NCBI RefSeq assembly: GCF_006438915.1 | Contig: NZ_RCZE01000010.1 | Span: 1-64,000, forward strand | Direction of reading: 5' to 3' | Length of the DNA stretch: 64,000 nt | DNA from: Pseudomonas arsenicoxydans | Lineage (GTDB): Bacteria; Pseudomonadota; Gammaproteobacteria; Pseudomonadales; Pseudomonadaceae | Shown: piece by piece, positions 8,524 to 17,938 of the stretch | How the letters are laid out: each line of letters starts with the position of its first letter | How positions within the stretch are numbered: position 1 is the stretch's first letter | Program-made: the position numbers and the translations under genes | The notes under the pieces: model-generated | Told to the model about the DNA's origin: nothing | Database searches by the model: none | What the model saw: the letters and a program-made list of their open reading frames with translations, nothing else

Positions 8524-10377
8524 ATGCACAACAATAAAAAAGGCGCGGCCCAAGCCGCGCCGGGCTTCGCGCGCGCTAAAAATAGTCTGACTCTGGTAGT
8601 AATGGCCGCCTCGAGCCTGATGTGGATGGATGCCAGTCATGCCATGCGCTTTGGCTCCGAGGACGGCATTTCCGGCAGTTTCGACTCCACACTGTCATAC
8701 GGCTTCGCCTCGCGCCTGCAATCGCCTGATTGCCATTTGCTCGGTGATGACAGCGGTGGCTGCAACGATGGCAGCAGTACCGGGTTGGGGGAGTTCTACA
8801 ACCTGAGCAGAGGCAACGGTTACGCCAATGCCGACATCAATTACACCAACTCCGACGACGGTGATCTGAACTACAACAAGCACGATGTCTTCTCCGAAGT
8901 GTTGAAGGGTACTCACGAGCTGAGCCTGAAGTTCGGCGATGGCTGGAGCGCCCTGGGTCGGGTCAGTTGGTCGAAAGACTTCAAGATGGACAACACCCGG
9001 CGCACCGAGCTCGATGACAATGCCGACCGCGAAGCCACCGAACGCGTCGACCTGCTCGACCTTTGGGTGGCCAAGAGTTTCGACCTGGGCGAGATGCCGG
9101 CCAAAGTCAAGGTCGGTAACCAGGTCATCAGCTGGGGCGAAGAGATTTTCGTCACAGGCGGCATCAACCAGATCAACGCCCTCAATCTGACGAAATACCA
9201 TACGCCCGGCACCCAATTGAAGGAGGTTTTCATCCCGGCACCGATGGCCTCGTTTAACTTGGGGCTGACGGACAACCTGAACCTTGAGACCTACTACCAG
9301 TTCAAGTGGAACGCGTATGGCATAGACCCGGTGGGCACCTATTATTCCAACTCAGATGTGGTGGGTGAGGGCAACCGGCCGATCTACTACTCGACCAGTA
9401 CGGTCGATGGTCTTCTCGGCGCGGGGACCTGTGCCTCGCTGACACCTACCGGTCGTTGCGGCGAGCCGTTGATCAGCGGCCTGGACGACGCCACGCTGGT
9501 TGCCAATGGACTGGCGGTTCCCTATGCCGGTGAGCGCTCGGCCAAGAACAGTGGCCAATATGGTCTTGCCCTGCGTTGGACGGTGGAGGAAATCGCGACC
9601 GAGTTCGGTTTCTTCTACGAGCGCTATCACGACAAGCTGCCGTTCGTGGGTTACACCGCGACGTCCAATCCGGATGCGTTGCTGATCGACAACTACTTCT
9701 GGAATTACGGCGAAGACAAGAACCTGTACGGCCTGTCGCTCAATACCATGGTCGGCCCGGTGGCCGTGGGTGCGGAGTTGTCCTACCGCCCGAATGACAG
9801 CGTCGGCATCGACCCCACGGTGCCCTTTGGCCGGGCGTTCACCGGTGAATTCAACAAATTCAGCGTGTACGACACCGGGACCAGCAAAGGCTTCGTCGAA
9901 GAGAAGAAATGGCAGGCCCACGTGAATGCCATCTACACCTTTTCGGCTAACGACCCACTCGGGTTTATCCCGACCAGCCTGGGCGCTTCCGACGGCTTCC
10001 TGCTGACCGAAGCGGTGATTACCCATTATCCGGACCTGGATACCTCGGGTCAGACGCCTTACTTCCTGCCCGACTATTCGCTGCCGGACAGAACTTCATG
10101 GGGTTATGTCACCGAGTTCGGCATCAACTACCCGAATGTGTTCGGCACCGGGATTACGGTCACGCCGCAGCTGGACTTCACTCACGACGTCAACGGCACC
10201 TCGCCAAACGCTTTACCGTTCGTAGAAGGTCGCAAGTCGTTGACCAGTTCATTGCTGTTCAACTACCGCGACCGCTGGAAAGGTGGTTTGCAATGGGTGC
10301 AGTACTGGGGGGGCGGGGATAACAACCTGATGGCTGACCGTGATTTCTTGAGCGGCAACATTTCCTACTCGTTCTGA
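8524..10377 (+). CDS. DUF1302-family outer-membrane protein
   Basis: 617 residues. A long positively charged signal region ends at ASHA, before a beta-rich, Gly/Asn/Tyr-rich body that terminates in the aromatic residue expected of an outer-membrane barrel (...GNISYSF). DUF1302 proteins are predicted beta-barrels that regularly accompany DUF1329. The gene follows DUF1329 after 30 bases with AAGGTAGAG as ribosome site. Likely role: passage of the island's hydrophobic substrate through the outer membrane; no direct evidence for the substrate is visible. Confidence 0.92.
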   Translation: MHNNKKGAAQAAPGFARAKNSLTLVVMAASSLMWMDASHAMRFGSEDGISGSFDSTLSYGFASRLQSPDCHLLGDDSGGCNDGSSTGLGEFYNLSRGNGYANADINYTNSDDGDLNYNKHDVFSEVLKGTHELSLKFGDGWSALGRVSWSKDFKMDNTRRTELDDNADREATERVDLLDLWVAKSFDLGEMPAKVKVGNQVISWGEEIFVTGGINQINALNLTKYHTPGTQLKEVFIPAPMASFNLGLTDNLNLETYYQFKWNAYGIDPVGTYYSNSDVVGEGNRPIYYSTSTVDGLLGAGTCASLTPTGRCGEPLISGLDDATLVANGLAVPYAGERSAKNSGQYGLALRWTVEEIATEFGFFYERYHDKLPFVGYTATSNPDALLIDNYFWNYGEDKNLYGLSLNTMVGPVAVGAELSYRPNDSVGIDPTVPFGRAFTGEFNKFSVYDTGTSKGFVEEKKWQAHVNAIYTFSANDPLGFIPTSLGASDGFLLTEAVITHYPDLDTSGQTPYFLPDYSLPDRTSWGYVTEFGINYPNVFGTGITVTPQLDFTHDVNGTSPNALPFVEGRKSLTSSLLFNYRDRWKGGLQWVQYWGGGDNNLMADRDFLSGNISYSF

Positions 10378-10441
10378 TGTCGTGCCTTCCCTCGGCCACG
10401 GGCTGAGGGGAGCTCATCCGCGTTTTTCAGGAAGGCTCACC

Positions 10442-12802
10442 ATGCTGGCTTCTCTAGTGCTCGGTCTCGAGCGGTTCTTTTTTCGGCGTCGTCTGTCGAC
10501 CCTGGCGGTGCTGGCCCTGGTCACGCTGGTCATGGCCGGTTTCGCCTCGCAACTTCGCATGTCGGCCGGTTTTGACAAGCAGCTGCCACAGCAGCACGAA
10601 TTCATTCAAACCTTCAACAAGTACCGGGATGTGCTGTTCGGTGCCAACCGCGTCATCGTCGTGTTGCACGCCAAAAACGGTGACATCTGGAACACGCAGG
10701 CCATGACCCGGCTCTACGACCTGACCCAGACGCTGTTCTTTATGCCGGGCATCGACCGGCGCACGGTCACCTCGCTGTGGACGCCCAATACCCGCGCGGT
10801 ACAGATCACCGAAGAGGGCATGAAGGCCGAAGACGTGATCGGCGGTGACGTCACCGTGGGCACTCTTAACGAACAGGCGATTGTCGGCATCCGTGATCGC
10901 ACCATCGTGGGTGGCTTTGTCGGCAGTCTGGTGGCCAACGACTACTCCGGCGCCATGGTGGTGGCCGAACTCGCCGACCCGGACCCGCAGACGGGTAAAC
11001 GCCTGGACTACCTGGAGTTCAGCAAACGCCTGGAAGACGATGTCCGCGCCCAATATGCCGACAGCGCCTATGACGTGCAAATCATCGGTTTTGCCAAGCA
11101 AATGGGGGACATTGGCGCCGGCGCAACCAGCGTCATGGGCTTCTTCGCGCTGGCCTTCCTGCTGACCCTGGCCGCCGTGTATTGGTACACCCGCTCCTGG
11201 GTGCTGACTTTCCTGCCCCTGTGCTGTTCGCTGGTGTCGGTGGTCTGGCAGTTCGGCACCATCACGTTGCTCGGCTTCGGCCTTGATCCGCTGGCGATTC
11301 TGGTGCCGTTTTTGGTATTCGCCATCGGTGTGTCTCATGGCGTGCAGCAGGTCAACTTCATCTCCAAGGAAGTGTGCAACGGCGCCGATGCGATGACCGC
11401 CGCCCGCCGCAGTTTCAGCGGTTTGCTGATCCCTGGCACATTGGCGTTGATTACCGCCTTCGTTGGTTTTGCCACCTTGGTGCTGGTGCCGATTCCGATG
11501 ATTCGCGAACTGGCGATTACCGCCTCGGTCGGGGTCGCCTACAAGATCGTCACCAATCTGATCATGTTGCCGGTGCTAGCCAGTTTCTTCCATTTCGATC
11601 AGGCCTACGTCAACCGGGTCAAACGCCTGCAAGCCTGGCGCGATGGCTTGATGAGCAAACTGGGGCGGCTGGCTGAAACCCGCAATGCGGCGATCGGCTC
11701 GGTATTGTGCCTGGTGCTGCTCGGTATTGCCGTTTGGCAGAGCCAGGGTCGACATGTCGGCCACGTGCTGCCGGGCGCGCCCGAGCTGCGAAGCGACTCG
11801 CGCTATAACCTGGACGTGGAAAGCGTGGTCGGCCATTTTGGTCTGGGGCTGGACCTGTTTACCGTGGTGGTCGAAACGCCGAAAAACGGTTGCTACCAGC
11901 ATGAAGTAATGGCTTACGCCGATCGACTGACCTGGTTCCTGGCCAACGTGCCGGGCGTGTTGTCGGCGCAATCGTTGCCGGCACTGACCAAGCTCTCAGC
12001 CTCGGGCGTCAACGAGGGCAATCCAAAATGGGCAGCGCTGCCGGTCGATGAACTGAGCATCGGTGAGGCGGTGCGCCAGGTGCCCGAAGTGTTGCGCCTT
12101 TACAACGCCGATTGCACGGTACTGCCGATCAACCTGTACCTGGCTGATCACAAGGCAAGCACCCTGAAAACCGTGGTCGCGGCGGTGCAGCAGTATCGGA
12201 CGGAACACCCCATGAACGGCATCACCGTGCGTCTGGCCAGTGGCAACGCCGGGGTGCAGGCAGCCACCAACGAAATCGTCGAAACCTCCGAGTTGCCGAT
12301 GATGCTTTATGTGTACCTGACCATCGTGCTGCTGGTGTTTCTGGTCTACCGCGACTGGCGGGCCATGGTTGCCTGCTGCGCACCGCTGACCGTGGCGACC
12401 TTCCTCGGCTATTGGTTCATGAAGTCGCTGGACATCGGTCTGACCGTTGCCACGTTGCCGGTGATGGTGCTGGCGGTGGGCATTGGCGTGGATTACGCGT
12501 TCTACATCTATAACCGCCTGCAACTGCACCTGGGCGAAGGACAGAACATCGTCACGGCGTTCAAGCTAGCCCTGCGCGAGGTCGGCGTGGCGACCATTTT
12601 CACTGCGATCACATTGTCCATCGGCGTGGCGACCTGGTCGTTCTCGGCCTTGAAGTTTCAGGCCGACATGGGGCTACTGCTGACCTTCATGTTCATGTTC
12701 AACATGTTGATGGCGATCACGCTACTCCCGGCCATCGCGGTGATGCTGGACGTGCTGATTCCGCGGCGGGGGCCTGTCCGTGCGCCTCTGATTGCGCATT
12801 GA
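10442..12802 (+). CDS. RND/MMPL-family transporter (complete)
   Basis: 786 residues with the duplicated RND plan. TM1 is near residue 25, a large periplasmic loop follows, then a six-helix bundle (~residues 220-410) with GVSHGVQQVNFI, a second loop, and a second bundle (~620-780) with AVGIGVDYAFYIYNR. ATG 10442 has CAGGAAGG upstream; the frame is open back to 10382 without a better start. Members of this group (hydrophobe/amphiphile or MMPL-like) move lipids, hopanoids or other apolar molecules. The gene lies in one operon with DUF1329, DUF1302 and the YCF48 protein, a combination seen repeatedly in Proteobacteria. It is a paralogue of the partial gene at the window start. Confidence 0.94.
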   Translation: MLASLVLGLERFFFRRRLSTLAVLALVTLVMAGFASQLRMSAGFDKQLPQQHEFIQTFNKYRDVLFGANRVIVVLHAKNGDIWNTQAMTRLYDLTQTLFFMPGIDRRTVTSLWTPNTRAVQITEEGMKAEDVIGGDVTVGTLNEQAIVGIRDRTIVGGFVGSLVANDYSGAMVVAELADPDPQTGKRLDYLEFSKRLEDDVRAQYADSAYDVQIIGFAKQMGDIGAGATSVMGFFALAFLLTLAAVYWYTRSWVLTFLPLCCSLVSVVWQFGTITLLGFGLDPLAILVPFLVFAIGVSHGVQQVNFISKEVCNGADAMTAARRSFSGLLIPGTLALITAFVGFATLVLVPIPMIRELAITASVGVAYKIVTNLIMLPVLASFFHFDQAYVNRVKRLQAWRDGLMSKLGRLAETRNAAIGSVLCLVLLGIAVWQSQGRHVGHVLPGAPELRSDSRYNLDVESVVGHFGLGLDLFTVVVETPKNGCYQHEVMAYADRLTWFLANVPGVLSAQSLPALTKLSASGVNEGNPKWAALPVDELSIGEAVRQVPEVLRLYNADCTVLPINLYLADHKASTLKTVVAAVQQYRTEHPMNGITVRLASGNAGVQAATNEIVETSELPMMLYVYLTIVLLVFLVYRDWRAMVACCAPLTVATFLGYWFMKSLDIGLTVATLPVMVLAVGIGVDYAFYIYNRLQLHLGEGQNIVTAFKLALREVGVATIFTAITLSIGVATWSFSALKFQADMGLLLTFMFMFNMLMAITLLPAIAVMLDVLIPRRGPVRAPLIAH

Positions 12803-12816
12803 TCGAGGGATGTGAA

Positions 12817-13785
12817 ATGTCGAAAAAAACGATTTCGCTGCCGCGCCTGCTAGCCATTGCTGCGTTGTTCGGCCTGGCAGGTCAGGTGCTCCATAGCCAT
12901 GGCGCCGAGCTATCGGCCATGCGCCTGGCCCAAGTACAACAGGCGCCATTGGTGGCGGTTACTAAGGTTGGCACGGGCTTGGTCGCCGTCGGCGACCACG
13001 GTGTAGTGGTGCTCTCTAGCGATGGCAAACAGTGGCACCAGGCCAAGACCGTCCCGGTGGATGGGCTGTTGACGGCGTTGAGTTTCGCCGATGGGCAAAA
13101 CGGCTGGGCCGTGGGGCATGGCGGGGTGTTGCTGCGCACCGACGACGGCGGTGAAACCTGGGCGTTGCAACCACCTCTGGAAGGCAAGCCGGTGCTGCTG
13201 TCGGTGTGGTTCGAAAACCCTCGGCACGGCATTGTCGTCGGCGCCTACGGCTACGCCAGTGAAACCCGCGATGGCGGTCGCAGTTGGATGCGCCTGAGCG
13301 TGAGCAGCGACGGCGACGATTACCACCTCAACCAGATTTTTGCCGGGCGCAATGGCCACCTGTTCATTGCCGGCGAGGGCGGCAGCGCCTACCGGTCTCC
13401 CGACAATGGCAGGACCTGGGAAACCCTGGATACCGGCGTCAGCGGCTCGTTGTGGGGAGGTGCGAGCCTGCGCGACGGCCGCGTTGTGGTGGTGGGCATG
13501 AGCGGACGAGTGCTAGTCAGCGAGGATCAGGGCGATACCTGGCAAACCAGCGACAGCGGCAGCCAGGAAGCCATCACGGCGGTCGGCCAACTCAGCGACG
13601 GTCGCCTAGCGCTGGTGGGCAATGGCGGGCTGGTGGCTGTCGCCGATCAGGGCTTGCAGCACTTCCAGGCACAGGTCCGCGCCGACCGGCAGAACCTCGC
13701 CGCACTCGCGCCGCTCGACGATGGCCAACTTGCACTGTTCGGCCCACAAGGTGTGTTGAAGCAAGATCTGACGGACAGCCAGTAA
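12817..13785 (+). CDS. YCF48/BNR-repeat beta-propeller protein
   Basis: 322 residues. An N-terminal hydrophobic segment (LLAIAALFGLAGQVLHSHGAE) looks like a signal peptide. The rest is a series of propeller blades with repeated D-x-G-x-T/S-W signatures: DGKQWHQ, DDGGETWALQ, DGGRSWMRL, DNGRTWETL and DQGDTWQT. YCF48-like proteins assist membrane-complex assembly in phototrophs. In heterotrophs they recur next to RND/DUF1302 genes, perhaps as periplasmic adaptors. ATG 12817 with GAGGG upstream is used; a TTG at 12799 overlapping the RND gene is possible but less likely. Confidence 0.9.
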   Translation: MSKKTISLPRLLAIAALFGLAGQVLHSHGAELSAMRLAQVQQAPLVAVTKVGTGLVAVGDHGVVVLSSDGKQWHQAKTVPVDGLLTALSFADGQNGWAVGHGGVLLRTDDGGETWALQPPLEGKPVLLSVWFENPRHGIVVGAYGYASETRDGGRSWMRLSVSSDGDDYHLNQIFAGRNGHLFIAGEGGSAYRSPDNGRTWETLDTGVSGSLWGGASLRDGRVVVVGMSGRVLVSEDQGDTWQTSDSGSQEAITAVGQLSDGRLALVGNGGLVAVADQGLQHFQAQVRADRQNLAALAPLDDGQLALFGPQGVLKQDLTDSQ

Positions 13786-13825
13786 TCGGCGCACTTACAC
13801 AAGAATCTGAAGGGAGCACGAAACG

Positions 13826-15463
13826 ATGCTGGGCTTGATGCAAGACCAACCGCTACTGATTTCATCGGTTCTCGAACACGCGCTCACCGCGCATCCACGA
13901 AGCGAAATTGCCTCGCGCACGGTCGAAGGGCCGTTGCACCACTGCACCTATGCCGACATCGGACGGCGTGCCAAACAACTGGCCAATGCCCTGACCGCGC
14001 TGGAGGTGCAGCCCGGCGAGCGGATCGGCACCCTGGCCTGGAACGGTTACCGGCACATGGAGCTGTATTTCGGTGTGTCGGGAATGGGTGCGGTCCTGCA
14101 TACCATCAACCCGCGGCTGTTCCCTGAACAAATCGAATTCATCGCCAACCACGCCGAAGACCAGTACCTGTTCTTCGAACTGTCGTTCGCCGCGCTGGTA
14201 GAACAGCTCGCGCCACGGATGAAGACCGTCAAAGCCTTCATCGCCCTGACGGATCGCAACCGGATGCCGGACATCGAGGTGCCCAACCTACTGTGTTACG
14301 AGGACTTGATTGACGGCCAGAGCAGTGACTTCGACTGGCCTGTGCTCGATGAAAGGGCGGCCTCCTCGATGTGCTACACCTCGGGCACCACCGGCAATCC
14401 GAAAGGGGTGCTGTTTTCGCACCGTTCCTCGATTCTGCATTCCCTGGGGCTGTGCACCTCGGAGGGCTTTGGCCTGTCGTCGGCGGACTCGGCGTTGCTC
14501 GTGGTGCCGATGTTCCACGTCAATGCCTGGGGCATGCCCTACGCGGCAGCCATGTGCGGCGCCAGGCTGGTGCTGCCAGGACCGGCGCTGGACGGCGAGA
14601 GCCTCTATGAACTGATGCGTACCGAACAGGTGACACTGGCGCTTGGCGTGCCGACGGTGTGGATGATGTTGCAGCAACACGTCGAAACCCGTGGCCTGGA
14701 CCCCGCGGTGGACCTGTGCCTGAACCGGGTGGTAGTTGGCGGGGCCGCAGCACCGAGGACCTTGGTCGAGACGTTCGAAACTCGTTTCGATGCACGGGTG
14801 CTGCATGCCTGGGGCATGACCGAGATGTCGCCACTGGGTACCGTATGCAACCCGCTGCCCAGACACCGCGATGCTTCGCTGGCCGAACGGCTTGACCTGC
14901 AGGCCAAACAGGGTCGGGCACTGTTCGGCGTGTCCATGAAGATCGTCGACGAGGAGGGCGCCGAGCTGTCCCGTGACGGCAAGGCCTCCGGCCATCTGCT
15001 GGTCAAGGGGCCGTGGATCGCCAACCAGTATTTCCGGGGCGAGGGCGGAAGCATCCTCGATGAGGCCGGCTGGTTCGACACCGGTGATATCGCCACCATT
15101 GATGCCGATGGCTACATGCAGATCACCGACCGCGCCAAGGATGTCATCAAGTCCGGTGGCGAGTGGATTTCCTCGATCGACCTGGAGAACGCCGCCGTCG
15201 GTCACCCAGCGGTGGCCGAGGCGGCCGTTATCGGTATTCCCCATGCCAAATGGCAGGAGCGACCGCTGCTGATCGTGGTGATCAAACCCGGCAAGAAAGC
15301 CAGCAAGGAAGAACTGCTGGAATACCTGGAAACCCGCGTAGCGAAGTGGTGGCTACCGGACGACGTCGCCTATGTCGAGGCACTGCCACATACGGCAACG
15401 GGCAAACTGCAAAAAATGAAGTTGCGCGAGCAGTTTCGTGACTATCGCTTGGCGCAGGAGTGA
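13826..15463 (+). CDS. Medium/long-chain acyl-CoA ligase (AlkK-like)
   Basis: 545 residues, ANL superfamily. The AMP-binding P-loop YTSGTTGNPKGV is near residue 186. It is followed by FHVNAWG, WGMTEMSP, GWFDTGDIA and DRAKDVIKSGGEWIS, and the C-terminal catalytic lysine lies in PHTATGKLQK. The sequence order matches fatty-acyl-CoA ligases of the AlkK type, which activate medium- and long-chain carboxylates with CoA and ATP in the cytosol. It ends the + strand operon; GAAGGGAG precedes the ATG. It probably activates the compound imported or exported by the upstream RND/DUF1302 machinery. Confidence 0.92.
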   Translation: MLGLMQDQPLLISSVLEHALTAHPRSEIASRTVEGPLHHCTYADIGRRAKQLANALTALEVQPGERIGTLAWNGYRHMELYFGVSGMGAVLHTINPRLFPEQIEFIANHAEDQYLFFELSFAALVEQLAPRMKTVKAFIALTDRNRMPDIEVPNLLCYEDLIDGQSSDFDWPVLDERAASSMCYTSGTTGNPKGVLFSHRSSILHSLGLCTSEGFGLSSADSALLVVPMFHVNAWGMPYAAAMCGARLVLPGPALDGESLYELMRTEQVTLALGVPTVWMMLQQHVETRGLDPAVDLCLNRVVVGGAAAPRTLVETFETRFDARVLHAWGMTEMSPLGTVCNPLPRHRDASLAERLDLQAKQGRALFGVSMKIVDEEGAELSRDGKASGHLLVKGPWIANQYFRGEGGSILDEAGWFDTGDIATIDADGYMQITDRAKDVIKSGGEWISSIDLENAAVGHPAVAEAAVIGIPHAKWQERPLLIVVIKPGKKASKEELLEYLETRVAKWWLPDDVAYVEALPHTATGKLQKMKLREQFRDYRLAQE

Positions 15464-15491
15464 TCGAGCGGATTCACATCAAGAGTTGCTG

Positions 15492-15513
15492 GCTCCCGAG
15501 ATAGATCGGGAGC
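15492..15513. terminator. Hairpin between convergent genes
   Basis: GCTCCCG and CGGGAGC pair across an 8-base loop in the 80-base gap between the + strand ligase and the - strand sulfatase. There is no T-run, so termination is only suggested by position. Confidence 0.35.
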
Positions 15514-15543
15514 AGCACACCTATGACGATTTCTACACGCACA

Positions 15544-16992
15544 TCACCCTCCGAATTTCGTCAAATTGACAGCCTTGGGATTTGGATATTGCTCGAGTGA
15601 CTTCCGGTATTCGCCGATCAACTTCATATAAGGAGCCAGGGTCCAGGCGTTCACCGCGACAGTATTGAGCTCTTCGCGGGGGTCCTGCTCTATATTGAAG
15701 ATCGATGGATAACCGGTCAGTTCGGCGCGGTAGCCACCAATGCCGGCCATGGCTGGATTGCCAGCCGAGCTGATGAACTGTTTCGGATAGATGCGGAACT
15801 GCCGCCAACGCACGGCAACGATCTCGTCACCGAGGAAGGTGATCAGGCTTTCACGCTTTGACGCGGTCTGCTTGCCGAGAACGAGATCGCTTTGGTCGAC
15901 GCCGTCGATTGGCCGATCTGCGGGAATCGCTGCGCCAATGATCTTCGCCAATGTCGGAAAGATATCGTGGATGGACACCATCGCGTTGCTCGTCCGTGGC
16001 GCGATCCTGCCTGGCCACTTGATCATGGCCGGTACACGCAGTGACCCTTCCAGTGCATCGCCGAGCTCGCCACGGAACGGGCCGTTCGAGCCACCGCGAA
16101 ACTCTGCCGGCCCCTCAGTCGGTGCAGCGCCATTGTCGGACAGCCAGATCACGATGGTGTTGTCTTCGACACCGGCGGTCTTGATGGCGTCCAATACCTG
16201 GCCGGTGCGGTGATCGAGCTCCATGATCGCGTCACCATAGGGACCAATCCGCGACTTGCCGTCAAACTCGGGGGCGACGAGGGACGGGTAGTGGGTATTC
16301 GTCCAGCCGACGAAGAGCAGGAACGGCTCAGACGCTTTGGCCTGGCGCTGAATGTATTCCACCGCCGAATCAGCAATATCTGCCTCCACCTGGCGGCGGT
16401 AATCGATCGTATAAGGGCGGACTTTCTTCAGATCACCATTGGGCCCGGACTCCCAGATACCAGGCTCGGACGCCGCGATAACTGCCTCAGGGAGTCCGCT
16501 GCGCTGCATGCCACCGCGATACAGTGTGCTGTCGCTGGATTCAACTACCCCGACCCGGTACTGGTCAAAACCCTGGCGGGTCGGCCAGCTTTGCTCGCTC
16601 GCGCCAAGATGCCACTTGCCAATGTAACTCGTCGCATAGCCCTGGCTTTTGAACAGTTCCCCCAGTGTCACTTCATTGGCCTGGAGCGTATTGGGCGTAC
16701 CCGCGACGATGATGCTGCCAAGGCCTGAACGTGGTGAATAACGTCCAGTTTGCAGCGCGGCGCGGGAGGGCGTGCAACCGGGCTCTACGAGGAACTGGGT
16801 AAAGCGCACGCCTTCGCTGGCCAACTGGTCGATGCGCGGGGTCGGCATACCCCGAACCTCTCCCGCACCATAGGCGCCAAGGTCACCATAACCGACGTTG
16901 TCGGCGAGCATGACGACGACGTTGGGTTTGTCCTGGGCATTTGCGCAACCCATGAATGCGATCAGGAACGGCAGTAGCCGGATACGTTGCAT
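15544..16992 (-). CDS. FGly-dependent sulfatase (arylsulfatase family)
   Basis: 482 residues with a signal peptide (RLLPFLIAFMGCANA). The mature start KPNVVVMLADNVGYGDLGAYG carries the paired aspartates that bind calcium. The signature CTPSRAALQTGRYSPRSG contains the C-x-P-S-R motif in which cysteine becomes formylglycine. The ligand cluster WLSDNGAAP is also present. It would hydrolyse a sulfate ester in the periplasm. Start ATG 16992 places the signal peptide at the N-terminus. It is the last gene of the - strand lipid-type block, so a sulfated hydrophobic substrate is a reasonable guess. A second sulfatase fragment persists at 34.4 kb. Confidence 0.92.
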   Translation of the reverse strand: MQRIRLLPFLIAFMGCANAQDKPNVVVMLADNVGYGDLGAYGAGEVRGMPTPRIDQLASEGVRFTQFLVEPGCTPSRAALQTGRYSPRSGLGSIIVAGTPNTLQANEVTLGELFKSQGYATSYIGKWHLGASEQSWPTRQGFDQYRVGVVESSDSTLYRGGMQRSGLPEAVIAASEPGIWESGPNGDLKKVRPYTIDYRRQVEADIADSAVEYIQRQAKASEPFLLFVGWTNTHYPSLVAPEFDGKSRIGPYGDAIMELDHRTGQVLDAIKTAGVEDNTIVIWLSDNGAAPTEGPAEFRGGSNGPFRGELGDALEGSLRVPAMIKWPGRIAPRTSNAMVSIHDIFPTLAKIIGAAIPADRPIDGVDQSDLVLGKQTASKRESLITFLGDEIVAVRWRQFRIYPKQFISSAGNPAMAGIGGYRAELTGYPSIFNIEQDPREELNTVAVNAWTLAPYMKLIGEYRKSLEQYPNPKAVNLTKFGG

Positions 16993-17050
16993 TGTCTGCA
17001 CTCCACGGGTACGCACTAATGTCACCGTTTTTCATCAATCGGTCGGTTTC

Positions 17051-17881
17051 CTACTGCTCGGCGTAAAGCCACTTGCGGTTGCGGTACAGGTAGGCAATCA
17101 GACGGAAATAGCTTTCCGGCATCCAGCGCTTGAGTCTCCAGGCCCATCTGGCGTCGGGCTGAGTCATGACGTAGAGGCGACCCTTTTCCAGTGCGCGAAA
17201 CACATCGTCGACAATGTGTTGGGAGGTGAATCGGGATTTTTTTAGTTGGGCCAGCAGGCGTTTTTCCATGGCGCGTTCGCTGGTGAGCGAGTCGCCCAGG
17301 GACGTCGCGAACACGGTCGGGCACACGACTGTCACGCCGATACCAAAGCCGCTGAGTTCGGACTTGAGGGTCTCCGACAGCGACACGACGCCAGCCTTGG
17401 CCACGTTGTAGGGCGACATTTCAGGCCCGGACAACGTCCCGGCGCTCGAGGCGGTATTGATGATGCAGCCGCCGCCCTGATTCTTGAGCAAAGGCACGAA
17501 GGCCCGGCAGCCGTAAATCACGCTCCACAGGTCGACATTGATGACTTTTTCCCACTCTTCCAGGGGCAGGTCGTCGATCAACCCGGCAGACGCAATGCCG
17601 GCGTTGTTGAACACCAGGTCGACGCCGCCCCACAGTTGCTTGACGGTGTTGGCTGCGTCCTGCAACGCCTCTTGTCGGGTGACGTCCAACACCATGCTGA
17701 AGGTCTCGGCGCCGTGTTGGCGCAGCTGCGCCTCAGCCTGCTCCAGTCTTTTTGCGTTGATGTCAGCGATCAGCAGTTTCCAGCCTCTGCTTGCGAGGTG
17801 CATGCAGATGGCCAGACCAAAACCGCTGGCGGCGCCCGTCACGAAGGCGCGTTTTGCCGGGTATTTCTGTTCGAGTTTCAT
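17051..17881 (-). CDS. Short-chain dehydrogenase/reductase
   Basis: 276 residues. The NAD(P)-binding TGAASGFGLA motif, NNAG near residue 90, the catalytic serine in NTASSAGT and YNVAK with catalytic Tyr/Lys identify a classical SDR. A basic, hydrophobic C-terminus (WAWRLKRWMPESYFRLIAYLYR) suggests association with the membrane. It likely oxidises a hydroxyl or reduces a ketone on the island's substrate. ATG 17881 is used; a TTG further upstream is possible. Confidence 0.9.
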   Translation of the reverse strand: MKLEQKYPAKRAFVTGAASGFGLAICMHLASRGWKLLIADINAKRLEQAEAQLRQHGAETFSMVLDVTRQEALQDAANTVKQLWGGVDLVFNNAGIASAGLIDDLPLEEWEKVINVDLWSVIYGCRAFVPLLKNQGGGCIINTASSAGTLSGPEMSPYNVAKAGVVSLSETLKSELSGFGIGVTVVCPTVFATSLGDSLTSERAMEKRLLAQLKKSRFTSQHIVDDVFRALEKGRLYVMTQPDARWAWRLKRWMPESYFRLIAYLYRNRKWLYAEQ

Positions 17882-17938
17882 GATTGCTCGCAATGCCGTT
17901 GTCGTTGCTGAAGTGAGCGGGCATAGACGGGGGAGTAC

